From Jannaschia sp. M317 (GTDB lineage Bacteria > Pseudomonadota > Alphaproteobacteria > Rhodobacterales > Rhodobacteraceae), in contig NZ_CP081155.1 of assembly GCF_025141175.1 (NCBI RefSeq), forward strand, positions 2,757,001-2,821,000: a stretch of DNA of 64,000 nucleotides. Direction: 5' to 3'. Below, piece by piece: positions 45,446-54,740 of this stretch. Position 1 is the first letter of the stretch. Every line of letters begins with the position of its first letter. Under the pieces are notes generated by a model, which made no database searches, was not told the DNA's origin, and saw only the letters and a program-made list of their open reading frames with translations. Both the position numbers and the translations under genes were made by a program.

Positions 45446-45772
45446 TCAGCCGCAGTAGCGGGACGCGACGTTCTCGACGCCAGAACCACTCAGACTGTGG
45501 ATGTAGAAGCGGCTGCTTGCGCCGTTGTCCGGATAGAACCGCACATTGAAGCTGCGCCCGTTGTTGCAGCGGCCACGCGCCACAACGTCCTGCCCCGGCC
45601 CATAGGTGATTCGATCCGTGATACGGTAGCCTGACGCCGGTGCAGAAGATGCCCTGCCAGATGAACTGGACCCGCCACCGGACGACGCCGCAGAGGGGCC
45701 ACCCTGCCCGCACAGCCCCCGTTCGCGCAAGCCGCCCCGACCGCGCCAACGAAACCGGTCAGAACATCGCAA
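45446..45772 (-). pseudogene. Secreted protein with probable frameshift in its signal region
   Basis: The C-terminal 60 residues (GYRITDRITYGPGQDVVARGRCNNGRSF, then YPDNGASSRFYIHSLSG and SRYCG) look like a real extracytoplasmic domain with two cysteines. The N-terminus in this frame is Arg-rich, begins at a TTG and is not a signal peptide. In the next frame the same DNA encodes MVCDVLTGFVGAVGAACANG, a plausible signal peptide. One added G in the C/G run at 45716-45720 would join the two frames. It may be a real frameshift, a sequencing artefact, or a gene with another start. Confidence 0.5.
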
Positions 45773-46308
45773 ACCATCGGTCGCCCACTGCTGCGGCGCG
45801 ATGTTGCCCGACGGTCAACGTTGAAGGGATCACCGCGCGAGGTTTCGGAGCCACGAAGGGCGGATCGCGCCCCTACATCGCGGACGAATTTCGCGCAGCG
45901 CTCCTTGCCGTGCGCGCACCATGATCCCGTCTTTCGAACGCGGGTGCGTCGATCCAGGTCTATGACCAACCCGTCCGCCCGCTGATGCCGGATGTCCGCC
46001 CTGTCATCCGAAACGGCTGTCGTGTGCCGATAGAAGCTGCCAGTCTGCCGGTGGGTGGCTGGCGTGCCGCAGGCGGTCAGGCCGGCCAAGCCGACCGACA
46101 GACACGGCGGAAATTGACTTCCTCCGGGACTTCGCGAACTTGGATGACCCGCTGGTGCAGACAGGCAAATGAAACGCGTCAAATCCAAGCGCCGGGGTTC
46201 CTGATGCTGTTCAGTTCGGCTGCTGCCGCAGGCAATAACGGCCTGTCGAACGCCTTTGGTCTTGCCCTTCGATACGGGGCGGGCAAACGTGGCCTCTGAC
46301 AACCGGGG
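45773..46308. other. Intergenic region without clear gene
   Basis: About 535 bases with open frames on both strands but no ribosome-binding site, start or recognisable domain. A lipobox-like LAGLTACG occurs in the minus frame around 46070-46110 without a start codon. It lies just upstream of a permease where a binding protein gene might be expected; no remnant of one is recognisable. Confidence 0.4.
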
Positions 46309-47172
46309 GTGCCGTTGGATCAAGACAACAAACGCGGGTTGACGCTTATCGCGCCGCCTTTCCTGTATGCCATCGCCCTGCTGGCCGGACCTCTGCTGGC
46401 AGTTCTGATCTTCAGCTTCTGGACGCAGGATTATCTGACCATCGACCGCACGCTGACCCTGGCCAATTATGCCAAGGCCGCGACGGATCCGATCTATCGC
46501 ACCATCCTGGGGCGCAGCCTGCTGATTTCGGGGGCTGTGACGATCATCACGGTCCTGCTGGCCTTTCCGGTCGCCTATTACGTCAGCTTCCACGTCCGCC
46601 CGGATCGCAAGAGCCTGTGGCTCTTCCTCATCACCATCCCGTTCTGGACCAGTTATCTGCTGCGGATTTTCCTGTGGAAGGTGATGCTGGGCTACAACGG
46701 AGTCATCAACTCCGCCCTGACCGGCATCGGGGTGATCGACGAGCCGCTGACGTTCATCTTGTACAATGCGAACGCCGTCGTCATCACGCTGAGCCACGCA
46801 TTTGCGCCGTTCGCCATCCTGCCGATCTTTGTCGCGTTAGAGAAAATCGACCGTAGCCTGCTGGAGGCCGCGCGCGACCTGGGGGAAAACGCAGTGACGA
46901 GTTTCCTGCGGGTGACCCTGCCGCTGGCCATGCCCGGCGTGGTCGCGGCGCTGCTAATCGTGTTCATCCCCACGGTCGGCGACTATGTGACGCCAGCACA
47001 GGTCGGCGGCCCCGGCGGGTTGATGATTGCCAACCTGATCCAATCGCATTTCGGCGGGCTGAACGACGCGCCTATGGGGGCGACCCTGTCGATTGTCGCC
47101 ATGGCCTCGGTTACGATCATCGCCCTGATTATCGTCTGGATCGCGCGCCGGTTCAGCGGGGGGATGCGCTGA
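46309..47172 (+). CDS. ABC transporter permease, PotB-like
   Basis: A 287-residue permease with six membrane segments, resembling PotB of polyamine transporters (PFWTSYLLRIFLWKVMLGYNGVINSAL) and carrying the EAA-type loop LEAARDLGENAVTSFLRVTLPLAMPG. The start is a GTG at 46309 with weak signal; a TTG at 46315 is possible. It heads a three-gene operon with overlap (47172). The binding protein is missing from the operon. Confidence 0.88.
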   Translation: MPLDQDNKRGLTLIAPPFLYAIALLAGPLLAVLIFSFWTQDYLTIDRTLTLANYAKAATDPIYRTILGRSLLISGAVTIITVLLAFPVAYYVSFHVRPDRKSLWLFLITIPFWTSYLLRIFLWKVMLGYNGVINSALTGIGVIDEPLTFILYNANAVVITLSHAFAPFAILPIFVALEKIDRSLLEAARDLGENAVTSFLRVTLPLAMPGVVAALLIVFIPTVGDYVTPAQVGGPGGLMIANLIQSHFGGLNDAPMGATLSIVAMASVTIIALIIVWIARRFSGGMR

Positions 47173-47969
47173 TGCTGCGGATCTATGTTCTGGCGTTTTT
47201 GGTGTTTCTTTATGCGCCGATCCTGTTGTTGCCGGTGTTTGCGTTCAACGATTCCACGGTCATCGCCTTTCCGCTGAACGGGTTCACGACCAAGTGGTTC
47301 GATGAACTGTGGTCAAACGCGGAGCTGCACGCCGCGCTGCTGAACTCGCTTTTCGTGGCGACGGTGTCAGCGGTTCTGTCCGTCGTGCTGGGTCTGGCAG
47401 CCGCGCGCGCGAACGTCCGCTACCGCTTTCCGGGCAAGGCGGCGGCGATGGGGTTGATCATGCTGCCGCTGGTCCTGCCGGAGATCATTGTCGCCGTCTC
47501 GCTTTTGGTGGTTGCGGTCAAGGTGTTCGGCCTGGGTCTGTCGCTCTGGACGGTTGTGGCGGCGCATGTCCTGATCTGCACGCCCTTTGCCATCGCCATT
47601 CTGAACGCCAGTTTCCAGTCCCTTGACCCCAGCCTGGAGGAAGCGGCGGTGGATCTGGGCTGCACCCGGCCCGAGACGTTTCGCCTGATCACCCTGCCGC
47701 TGGTCATGCCGGGCATCGTCGCGGCACTGCTGATCTGTTTCACAATCTCACTGGACGAATTCATCATCGCGTTCTTCCTCACCGGCTCTGACCCGACCTT
47801 GCCGGTCTATATCTGGTCGCTGCTCCGCTTTCCCCGGCTGATCCCGGTGGTCATGGCCCTGGGCACGATCCTGATGCTGGTGTCGATCACCATCCTCATC
47901 CTCGCCGAATGGAACCGCCGCCGGGGCCTGGCCCGTGCGGGCATCAAAGACAAAGGGGGCTTCCTGTGA
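47172..47969 (+). CDS. ABC transporter permease, PotC-like
   Basis: A 265-residue permease with six membrane segments and the loop EEAAVDLGCTRPETFRLITLPLVMPG. It resembles PotC. The start overlaps the previous stop by one base, and the end overlaps the ATPase start. The pair forms the membrane part of a spermidine/putrescine- or betaine-type importer. Confidence 0.9.
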   Translation: MLRIYVLAFLVFLYAPILLLPVFAFNDSTVIAFPLNGFTTKWFDELWSNAELHAALLNSLFVATVSAVLSVVLGLAAARANVRYRFPGKAAAMGLIMLPLVLPEIIVAVSLLVVAVKVFGLGLSLWTVVAAHVLICTPFAIAILNASFQSLDPSLEEAAVDLGCTRPETFRLITLPLVMPGIVAALLICFTISLDEFIIAFFLTGSDPTLPVYIWSLLRFPRLIPVVMALGTILMLVSITILILAEWNRRRGLARAGIKDKGGFL

Positions 47970-49039
47970 GCGAGCCACTGATCCGCCTGCGCGGCATCCA
48001 GAAATACTATGGCGAATACCACGCGTTGCGCGGGATCGACCTGGACATCGGCGCCGGAGAGTTCTTTTCCCTGCTGGGTCCGTCGGGCTGCGGCAAGACC
48101 ACATTGCTGCGTGTGATTGCAGGGTTCGAGGACGTGTCCGAGGGCACCGTCGTGCTGGGCGGGACCGACATGACCCGCGTGCCGCCGAACAAGCGCCCCA
48201 CGAACATGGTGTTCCAATCCTATGCCATTTTCCCGCATCTGTCGGTGGCGCAGAATGTCGCCTTCGGGCTGCGCAAACGGTCGGACCTGAACCGCGCGGC
48301 ACGGGATACCCTGGTCGAGGATGCCCTCGATATGGTCGGGCTGGACGGCTATGGCAGCCGCGCCGCGCACGCTCTGTCCGGGGGGCAACGGCAACGGGTC
48401 GCGCTGGCCCGCGCGCTGGTTTTGAAACCCCGCGTCCTGCTGCTGGACGAGCCGCTGAGCGCGCTGGACAAGAAAATGCGTGAGCAGATGCAGGTGGAGC
48501 TGATCCGCCTGCAACGGCAGGTCGGCATTACCTTCATCCTTGTCACCCACGACCAGGAAGAGGCGCTGGTCATGTCCGATCGCATCGCCGTCATGTTCGA
48601 AGGCGACGTCGCCCAGATCGCCGAAGCCGAGGCGCTGTACCGCCGTCCGGCCACGCGCCGGGTGGCTGAATTCATCGGTGTCATGAACTTCCTCCCCGCG
48701 CACGTGGACGGCGCAGAGGTCGAAATCGCAGGCTTGGGACGCATGGCCCTGGACGCGTTGCAATCCACGGCAACGACCGAGGGCGAGACGGTCGCAGGTT
48801 TTCGCCCCGAAACCGCAACCTTGTTGTTCCCTGGACAGGACGCCCCGGATCGCATCGCAACGGGCCGCGTGACCGAGGTCGTCTACTACGGCGACATGAC
48901 CTATTACGATGTGGTGCTGACCGGCAGCGACACGCCTATTCGCATCTCGATGCGCAACGTATTCGGGCGTCCGGTTCTGGAAATCGGGGCCGAGGCACGT
49001 CTGGCCTGGTCGCCCGGCGCCGTCACCTTGTTCCGCTAG
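47966..49039 (+). CDS. ABC transporter ATPase, PotA-like
   Basis: A 357-residue ATP-binding subunit starting at GTG 47966 within the previous stop (GTGA). Walker A is LGPSGCGKTTLLRVIAG, signature LSGGQRQRVALARAL, Walker B LLLDEPLSALDKKMR, followed by a C-terminal TOBE-like domain (TVAGFRPETATLLFPG, TEVVYYGDMTYYDVVL). This matches the polyamine/opine/betaine branch. Substrate unassigned without the binding protein. Confidence 0.92.
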   Translation: MSEPLIRLRGIQKYYGEYHALRGIDLDIGAGEFFSLLGPSGCGKTTLLRVIAGFEDVSEGTVVLGGTDMTRVPPNKRPTNMVFQSYAIFPHLSVAQNVAFGLRKRSDLNRAARDTLVEDALDMVGLDGYGSRAAHALSGGQRQRVALARALVLKPRVLLLDEPLSALDKKMREQMQVELIRLQRQVGITFILVTHDQEEALVMSDRIAVMFEGDVAQIAEAEALYRRPATRRVAEFIGVMNFLPAHVDGAEVEIAGLGRMALDALQSTATTEGETVAGFRPETATLLFPGQDAPDRIATGRVTEVVYYGDMTYYDVVLTGSDTPIRISMRNVFGRPVLEIGAEARLAWSPGAVTLFR

Positions 49040-49385
49040 CCCCGGCTCGGCGGAGTTTGGATAACCTGGGGACATCGCCAGATTTCGGGACCACCACACC
49101 GCAGTCCCCACGACCCACACGGTTGGAACCGTAAAGCCCGATCCCGTCAAACCTCGGTCTGACGCAGAAGCCAACAAATCGTTTCGGGTCAGACCGGAAC
49201 GGTCACACCGGACGTGGCCTGCTTCGACACCGCCATGATCAGAGTGTCGCCTACCGCCCGATGTTCATCGCAGGCTTCTCGATTGTCTCATCGAGAAGGC
49301 TGTTGTCTAGAGAACCGCTCCCTTTGAAGGAACGCTCGGTACGCGGAACGTAATGTCCTTCCCGCCAGACCCGCAGGAAATCAGA
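49040..49385. other. Intergenic region, boundary of the accessory block
   Basis: About 345 bases between the PotA-like gene and the convergent CMD gene. GC falls from left to right, matching the start of lower-GC sequence beyond it. Small inverted repeats occur, but no clear terminator or gene. Confidence 0.4.
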
Positions 49386-49766
49386 TCAGGAATCTTCGAG
49401 GACCCTTCTGGCAACACGAAAGCACTCAAGCGCCTGGGGCACACCACAATAGATCCCGATGACATGAATAATCGCACGGATTTCGTCAGGAGTGACCCCA
49501 TTGTTGATCGCACCCCGGCAATGGATCTCCCATTCCTGCATCTTGCCTAGCGCGCCAATCATCGAGAGGTTCATCATCGAGCGCGTCTTTGCGTCGATGA
49601 CCTCATCGCCCCAACCAAAGCCCCAGCACCAAGCCGTCATTGCTTCCTGGAAAGGGCGCGTAAAGTCATCCGCAGCCGCAAGGTTCTTTTCGACGTATTC
49701 CGCGCCAAGCGTCGATTTACGTTTTTCCAACCCCTTGAGGAACAGGTCTTCATCAAATGCGCTCAT
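49386..49766 (-). CDS. Carboxymuconolactone decarboxylase-family protein
   Basis: A 126-residue helical protein of the CMD/AhpD superfamily (LTRPFQEAMTAWCWGFGWGDEVIDAKTRS-like segment, EIHCRGAINNGVTPDEIRAIIHVIGIYCGVPQALECF). It lacks the CXXC of AhpD peroxidases and is closer to gamma-carboxymuconolactone decarboxylase. It ends the leftward operon, three bases after the aldehyde dehydrogenase stop. It may decarboxylate or handle an unsaturated lactone; the substrate is unknown. Confidence 0.85.
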   Translation of the reverse strand: MSAFDEDLFLKGLEKRKSTLGAEYVEKNLAAADDFTRPFQEAMTAWCWGFGWGDEVIDAKTRSMMNLSMIGALGKMQEWEIHCRGAINNGVTPDEIRAIIHVIGIYCGVPQALECFRVARRVLEDS

Positions 49767-49769
49767 GTG

Positions 49770-51218
49770 TCAGCCTTTCAGTTTTATGGCGACGTTTTTG
49801 GTCTGAACATAGTTCCACAAAGCTTCGCGACCTTTTTCTCGACCATAGCCGGATTTTCCATACCCACCAAAGGGCGTTTCAACTCCGCCAGCGTACCATT
49901 CGTTCACAAAAACCTGCCCTGCCCGAAGGCGTCGCGCAGCCGTGGTGGCCCTGTCCAAATTTCGGGTAAAGACCCCGGCTACCAGACCGTAGGGCGTTCC
50001 GTTTGCGATTCTGATCGCCTCTTCATCAGACGAGAATTTCAGAACAGAAAGAACAGGACCGAATACTTCTTCGTTGGCAATCGTCATGTCAGGCGTAACA
50101 TCTGTCAGAATAGTCGGTTCAAGGAATGCGCCCGGGATATTCATTTTTCGCCCGCCTGTGACGACAGTGGCACCTTGCGCTTGTGCATCCGCAATCATCT
50201 GTACTGCGCGATCCCGCTGCGCTTCGGATACCATTGCGCCCATTGTCGCGCCAAAATCCGGCTGATCAATACCGGGTTGTACAGTAAGTGATCGCGCGAC
50301 GCCGGCCATACGCTCGACGAGCGCATCATGCACAGTGTCATGGACAATCACGCGGCTCATCGCAGAACAGACTTGGCCCGCATTGAAATAAATGCCCCAT
50401 CGGACGTCATTCTCAAACGTTTCGAGATCGGCGTCATCATGGACAATGGCAGCGGATTTGCCGCCAAGTTCCAAAATACAAGGCACGACATTTTGGGCCG
50501 CAGCGGTTGCAATGGCAATCCCTGTCGCCACCGATCCCGTAAAAACGATCTGATTGACATCAGGATGGGCGGACAAGGCGGCACCGGCATCATGGCCCAA
50601 ACCGCATAGAATGTTGACTGCACCATTCGGCAAGCCAACCGCTTCGGCCGCATGGGCAAACCATGAACTGCTGAGCGGCGTCAATTCGGAAGTCTTGATT
50701 ACGCACGCGTTTCCCGTGGCCAGAGCCGCTGACAGCGACCGAGCCGTCATTTCGACCGGATAGTTCCAGGGAATGATTTGTGCCGAGACACCATAGGGCT
50801 CATGGAGCGTGAAATCAAAATAATCTCTGCCAAGAGGAATTGATCGCCCCTCGATCGTTTCTGCCTGGTTTCCGTAGTATTCAAAATACCGCGCAGCCCC
50901 CTCGATCTCAATCCGCGCCTCCCAAAGCGGTTTTCCCTGTTCCAGGGTCAACGTACGAGCGAGTTCATCTATGTGGTCCAGCAGGTAGCGGCCCATGGAT
51001 TGCACCATACGTCCCCGTTCGACAGGGCGCAGGTCTGACAGCGCACCAGATCGGTGCACACGCTGCGCCGCTTTTACCGCGCAATCGACATCACCGGCAT
51101 CGGCAAGTGCCTGTTCCGCCAGTTTCTCACCAGTACCGGGGTCAAATACGTCGATCCGCCCGGCCCCGCCATCGACCCAAGCACCGTCAATGTAGTTTTT
51201 CCAAAAGCCTTTTATCAC
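49770..51218 (-). CDS. NAD(P)+-dependent aldehyde dehydrogenase
   Basis: A 482-residue ALDH-superfamily enzyme with catalytic Glu250 (LELGGKSA) and Cys284 (NAGQVCSAMSR), nucleotide motif FTGSVATG, and the typical TPYGLVAGVFTRN and PFGGYGKSGYGREKG. It is nearest in style to betaine-aldehyde or gamma-aminobutyraldehyde type enzymes. Its start overlaps the sulfotransferase-like gene's stop by four bases. GC is clearly lower than in the core region. Confidence 0.93.
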   Translation of the reverse strand: MIKGFWKNYIDGAWVDGGAGRIDVFDPGTGEKLAEQALADAGDVDCAVKAAQRVHRSGALSDLRPVERGRMVQSMGRYLLDHIDELARTLTLEQGKPLWEARIEIEGAARYFEYYGNQAETIEGRSIPLGRDYFDFTLHEPYGVSAQIIPWNYPVEMTARSLSAALATGNACVIKTSELTPLSSSWFAHAAEAVGLPNGAVNILCGLGHDAGAALSAHPDVNQIVFTGSVATGIAIATAAAQNVVPCILELGGKSAAIVHDDADLETFENDVRWGIYFNAGQVCSAMSRVIVHDTVHDALVERMAGVARSLTVQPGIDQPDFGATMGAMVSEAQRDRAVQMIADAQAQGATVVTGGRKMNIPGAFLEPTILTDVTPDMTIANEEVFGPVLSVLKFSSDEEAIRIANGTPYGLVAGVFTRNLDRATTAARRLRAGQVFVNEWYAGGVETPFGGYGKSGYGREKGREALWNYVQTKNVAIKLKG

Positions 51219-51955
51219 AGCGTAATTCTGTATTGATATAGATGATCATAGTGCGGCTTCATGCGGCGATGCACGCGGCGCACCCGATCGGGGGCCTCTG
51301 CCACTTCGACATAGCGTCGCATTTGCGGCTTTAATCCTGTAGAGGCGCGCAAATTCGCGTGAAAACTGCCACCATCCCACCAACTGTAGTCACCGGTATC
51401 CGCACCGGGTTCCCAACTTAACGCCTCCGGGATGAACGGAATATCCACGGCCTCGCAAAACGCCTTTACCATCGTTTCCGGATCTTCAAGAAGGTCGTCA
51501 CTGTCGATGACAGGTGGTGGTGTGCTATTGAGTGCAGTCAGCAGATCAAATAGCGCGCGTTGCTCGGGAAACCCGACCTCAAGCTCATCGAAATCGGGCC
51601 ATTTGTTATAGACGGACGAGATCGTTTTGGCCGGGTCGCGGATCAGGAACGCATGGGTGAACTTAGACAGGAACGCAGGCGTCCACATGTGATTGACGTA
51701 GTGCGGAAAATCCTTGAGAAACACCGGGCCATTTTCTGCGCGTGCTTGGATATTGTCCCAGACGCTTTCGATAGTCAGACCCTGCGTGGTTTTGTCGCTT
51801 GTGGTAAAACGCGGCCAGAATGGATCTTCGCCCTGATACCACGCCTCACCAAAAGGTTCGTGAAGGCAATCCAAATCACCCCGCTGACGCATCATCCATT
51901 CAAACGCGGTCGAGGTCGAACGAGGAATCGCCCAAAGAGCTACAATCTTATGCAT
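51215..51955 (-). CDS. Sulfotransferase-like protein
   Basis: A 246-residue protein with a P-loop-like 5'-phosphosulfate motif (WAIPRSTSTAFEWMM) and a 3'-phosphate region (AFLIRDPAKTISSVYNKW), the pattern of PAPS-dependent sulfotransferases of the Sulfotransfer_5 type. It might sulfonate, or may be a non-catalytic member. It is translationally coupled on both sides in the leftward catabolic operon, unusual for a sulfotransferase. Confidence 0.78.
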   Translation of the reverse strand: MHKIVALWAIPRSTSTAFEWMMRQRGDLDCLHEPFGEAWYQGEDPFWPRFTTSDKTTQGLTIESVWDNIQARAENGPVFLKDFPHYVNHMWTPAFLSKFTHAFLIRDPAKTISSVYNKWPDFDELEVGFPEQRALFDLLTALNSTPPPVIDSDDLLEDPETMVKAFCEAVDIPFIPEALSWEPGADTGDYSWWDGGSFHANLRASTGLKPQMRRYVEVAEAPDRVRRVHRRMKPHYDHLYQYRITL

Positions 51956-52787
51956 GCAGGCTCTCCAATAACTGGCTTTGCGGGGTTGTGGGCGCGATGC
52001 CGAGGTCCTTCATGATCCGCCAATAAAGTGCGGTATCATGACCGATTACTGGCTTGCCGAGTTTGGCTTCCATCGCTCGGGCCAAATGGAGAGGGCGTTG
52101 CGGAAGGCCATCTGGGCCTGTGCGAAAATTGCACATGCCGTTGATAAGGTAGGCGTCGGCATTGGGGGCCTTGTCTGCCACGTAGGAAAAACTGCGCTCA
52201 AACAGATCGCCGTCAAAAATCCAACGTCGGACATTGACGGCGGCTTGATCGGGAAGCCAGCCTTGATCCACAAAGTTTCCTGCCCAAAGCACATCAAATC
52301 CGGCATCGCGCAGAAATTGCGCCGTGCCCTGCCACCATTCGGGCCAATGGTAGGCTGCGTTCAATGCGACCTTTTCGATACCTTGATCGCGCAAAGCTTC
52401 GACCATGGCGTAGCCTGCCATGTGAAACCGTATCTGATATTTGTCGGAAAGATCCGCGCAATGCTGGCGGATACCTTCAACACCCAGGCCACTGGCGTGT
52501 ACCCAATTCGATCCCACCTGCCCGCAGACATCGACCCCATTGCGCGACATGCAGTGCACGAAATCGTCCAGCATTCCAAAATTCTGTTTACGTTGATCCA
52601 ACCCGTGTGCGTAGTCAGGCGCATGCAGCATCCAGCCATGTACACCGACCGTTTCGGGTGAAATGCGCAGAAAATCCGACGGAGCAGCATCAAAATCGAA
52701 GGGCGGACAGGTAAAGCCGACCTGATGAGGAAACAGCTTTTGTTCTGGCGTCCATTGGGTTGGCATCAGGGATGTGTCAGCCATCAA
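51948..52787 (-). CDS. Asp/Glu racemase-superfamily protein (arylmalonate decarboxylase/maleate isomerase-like)
   Basis: A 279-residue protein with the superfamily C-terminal pattern PVIGHDTALYWRIMKDLG and a candidate catalytic cysteine in AYLINGMCNFRTG. The first active-site cysteine position appears to read GQVGSNW, without Cys, more like arylmalonate decarboxylase than two-cysteine racemases or maleate isomerase. It may decarboxylate or isomerise an intermediate. Overlaps the genes on both sides. Confidence 0.78.
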   Translation of the reverse strand: MMADTSLMPTQWTPEQKLFPHQVGFTCPPFDFDAAPSDFLRISPETVGVHGWMLHAPDYAHGLDQRKQNFGMLDDFVHCMSRNGVDVCGQVGSNWVHASGLGVEGIRQHCADLSDKYQIRFHMAGYAMVEALRDQGIEKVALNAAYHWPEWWQGTAQFLRDAGFDVLWAGNFVDQGWLPDQAAVNVRRWIFDGDLFERSFSYVADKAPNADAYLINGMCNFRTGPDGLPQRPLHLARAMEAKLGKPVIGHDTALYWRIMKDLGIAPTTPQSQLLESLHA

Positions 52788-53856
52788 TGGCCTCCCGCAT
52801 CCAACGTTGCAAATGCATCACCGGGTGTTCCGAATTAACGCCACCTTTCGGGTCAATCACCAGCGGACCGGGCCGGTATCCACGAGATCCAAGCCCGCGT
52901 TGTACGCTTTCCACCAAATGAATATCCTCTTCAACTGTGGTCGCGCGATCCTGTTTGGACAGCAAACGTACCTTTTCATCATCGACACCATCGACAGAAT
53001 ACCAGCCACGCCAGACAACAACGTGATCCGTGTCAACTGCACGCCAGTGGTAGGTATTCAAGACATTTCCGGGATACACCTGAAACGACATCATCGGCCA
53101 AAGAAACCAGCTCGAGTATTCGGCGGCATGCGCAAACCCGGAATTGATGTCATAGGTCATCTGGTCCAGCGCCTGGCACTGTGTGGTGTGTCGCAGACAC
53201 ATTCCCTGTGGCTGAATATCATAGGTTTCCGGTTTCACCACTCCGCTTGCAAATGTTGGATGGTTTAGGGAGCAGTGATAGCACTCCGAATAGTTCTCGA
53301 CCGAGACCTTCCAATTACAGTTCTCAGGTATCTCGACCCATTCCAGCGGCTTCAGGTCTTTCCAGTTGGGCACCCATTCTTCCAGCTCGGCCCGTGCGCC
53401 CGGAAACCATTCTTCCATCGGGGCCGCATCGGGATCGAGATTCACGAAAACAAATCCTAGAAGTTCCTCGACCCTGACCTCTGTCAGACAAACAGAGGAC
53501 TTTTCAAACCCATCGACAGATTTCAGGTTCGGGCCGGCCCGCAACTCTCCGCTCAATTCGTAGGTCCAGGCGTGATAAGGGCAGACGATGACACGCGTGG
53601 TCCCTGCCCCGCTGACGAGTTGATGCGCCCGGTGCTGACAGACGTTATAGAAAACACGGATCTGCGCATCCCGGCCACGGATCGCAAACAGGCTTTCTCC
53701 CGCGATTTCGAAGGTGGCATAGGAACCAATCCCTTCCAACTCGGAAGCGTGACATCCGAATTGCCAGGTGCGCGCCAGCAACCCGGCGCATTCTGCTTCA
53801 AACACGGTGTGGTCGATATAATAGCGTGCATCAAGCGACCGGATCGGTTCTTTCAT
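52777..53856 (-). CDS. Rieske non-heme iron oxygenase, alpha subunit
   Basis: A 359-residue oxygenase with a Rieske [2Fe-2S] site (Cys73/His75 in CQHRAH and Cys92/His95 in CPYHAW) and mononuclear iron ligands His194 and His199 in NYSECYHCSLNH. Glu191, at the electron-bridging position usually occupied by Asp, is as reported for the carnitine monooxygenase group, which acts on quaternary amines. No reductase gene is seen in the window. It probably removes an N-methyl group or cleaves a C-N bond of a betaine-like compound. Confidence 0.87.
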   Translation of the reverse strand: MKEPIRSLDARYYIDHTVFEAECAGLLARTWQFGCHASELEGIGSYATFEIAGESLFAIRGRDAQIRVFYNVCQHRAHQLVSGAGTTRVIVCPYHAWTYELSGELRAGPNLKSVDGFEKSSVCLTEVRVEELLGFVFVNLDPDAAPMEEWFPGARAELEEWVPNWKDLKPLEWVEIPENCNWKVSVENYSECYHCSLNHPTFASGVVKPETYDIQPQGMCLRHTTQCQALDQMTYDINSGFAHAAEYSSWFLWPMMSFQVYPGNVLNTYHWRAVDTDHVVVWRGWYSVDGVDDEKVRLLSKQDRATTVEEDIHLVESVQRGLGSRGYRPGPLVIDPKGGVNSEHPVMHLQRWMREAIDG

Positions 53857-54740
53857 TTGTCCTCCGGGTAATACAGGCCAAGCTGATGGCGACGCTTGTG
53901 AAAGGTTTCGACCCTCTCGACGATTTCGTCGCTGGCTACGGCGACGACGAAGGATAACAGCGTTTCGAGCAGTGCGATCGTACTGATCGACGACGGAAAG
54001 AATTGGGGCGTTTCGACTGAGACAACGAACCCGTGATCCGCACCGCGCAGGATCGGGCTGGCCGGACTATCAGATAGGGCGACAATCGTCATGCCCTGCT
54101 CGCGGGCGATCTCCACCGCTTCGACCACCTCCGAGCGGTAAGGCTTGGATGTCATCGCAATCAGCACATCCCGTCCATCTGCCCATGCCAGGTCATCGAC
54201 AGGCGTTGACCCCGCCCGCGGGATGGCGTGGAATTCCGTCATTCCGGTCGAGGCGAGATACGCGAAATTCCGCGCCACTGAGTTGTTGACGCCGACCCCC
54301 AATATGAAGACACGCCGCGCGGCCCAGATCGCCTCTGCGGCGGCTTTCATATCGTCGGTGGAAATCAGTGCGAATGTGTCTTCGATATTGCGGATCGCAT
54401 CATTGATCATATCCGCATAAAGCCCACCCAGATCGCCTGACTTGCGAATGTCTTGCAACCACCGGGCCCGGTCGGGAAAGTCGGCGGACCCGCGGCGGAT
54501 AGCCTCGCGGAATGGGGTGCGGAAATCCTCGTAGCCTTCGAACCCCACCTGCCTGGCCATCCGGACCACGGTGTTGGGCTTGACGTTTGCCGCCTGCGCA
54601 ATCTCGCGCACGGTCGAAACACCCACATCACGCGGGTTCTCCAAGACATAGGTCGCCGCCTTGCGGGCCTCCGGCGTCAGGTTTGGCAGCTCTTGGGCCA
54701 GCCGCTCCAGAATCGCATTTGATACATTTGTCCCATTCAT
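53853..54740 (-). CDS. RpiR/MurR-family transcriptional regulator
   Basis: A 295-residue regulator with an N-terminal HTH_6 domain (LTPEARKAATYVLENPRDVGVSTVREIAQAANVKPNTVVRMARQVGFEGYEDF) and a C-terminal SIS sugar-isomerase-type domain (ARRVFILGVGVNNSVARNFAYLASTGM, DVLIAMTSKPYRSEVVEAVEIAREQGMTIVALSDS). SIS regulators sense phosphorylated sugars or similar ligands. It is divergent from the flavoprotein gene across 66 bases and most likely controls both operons. Confidence 0.92.
   Translation of the reverse strand: MNGTNVSNAILERLAQELPNLTPEARKAATYVLENPRDVGVSTVREIAQAANVKPNTVVRMARQVGFEGYEDFRTPFREAIRRGSADFPDRARWLQDIRKSGDLGGLYADMINDAIRNIEDTFALISTDDMKAAAEAIWAARRVFILGVGVNNSVARNFAYLASTGMTEFHAIPRAGSTPVDDLAWADGRDVLIAMTSKPYRSEVVEAVEIAREQGMTIVALSDSPASPILRGADHGFVVSVETPQFFPSSISTIALLETLLSFVVAVASDEIVERVETFHKRRHQLGLYYPEDK

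Noticed and set aside
46060..46130. Lipobox-like LAGLTACG on the minus strand upstream of the permease operon
   Set aside because: No start codon or ribosome-binding site precedes it in frame, and the frame continues without a clear end into other sequence; probably chance.
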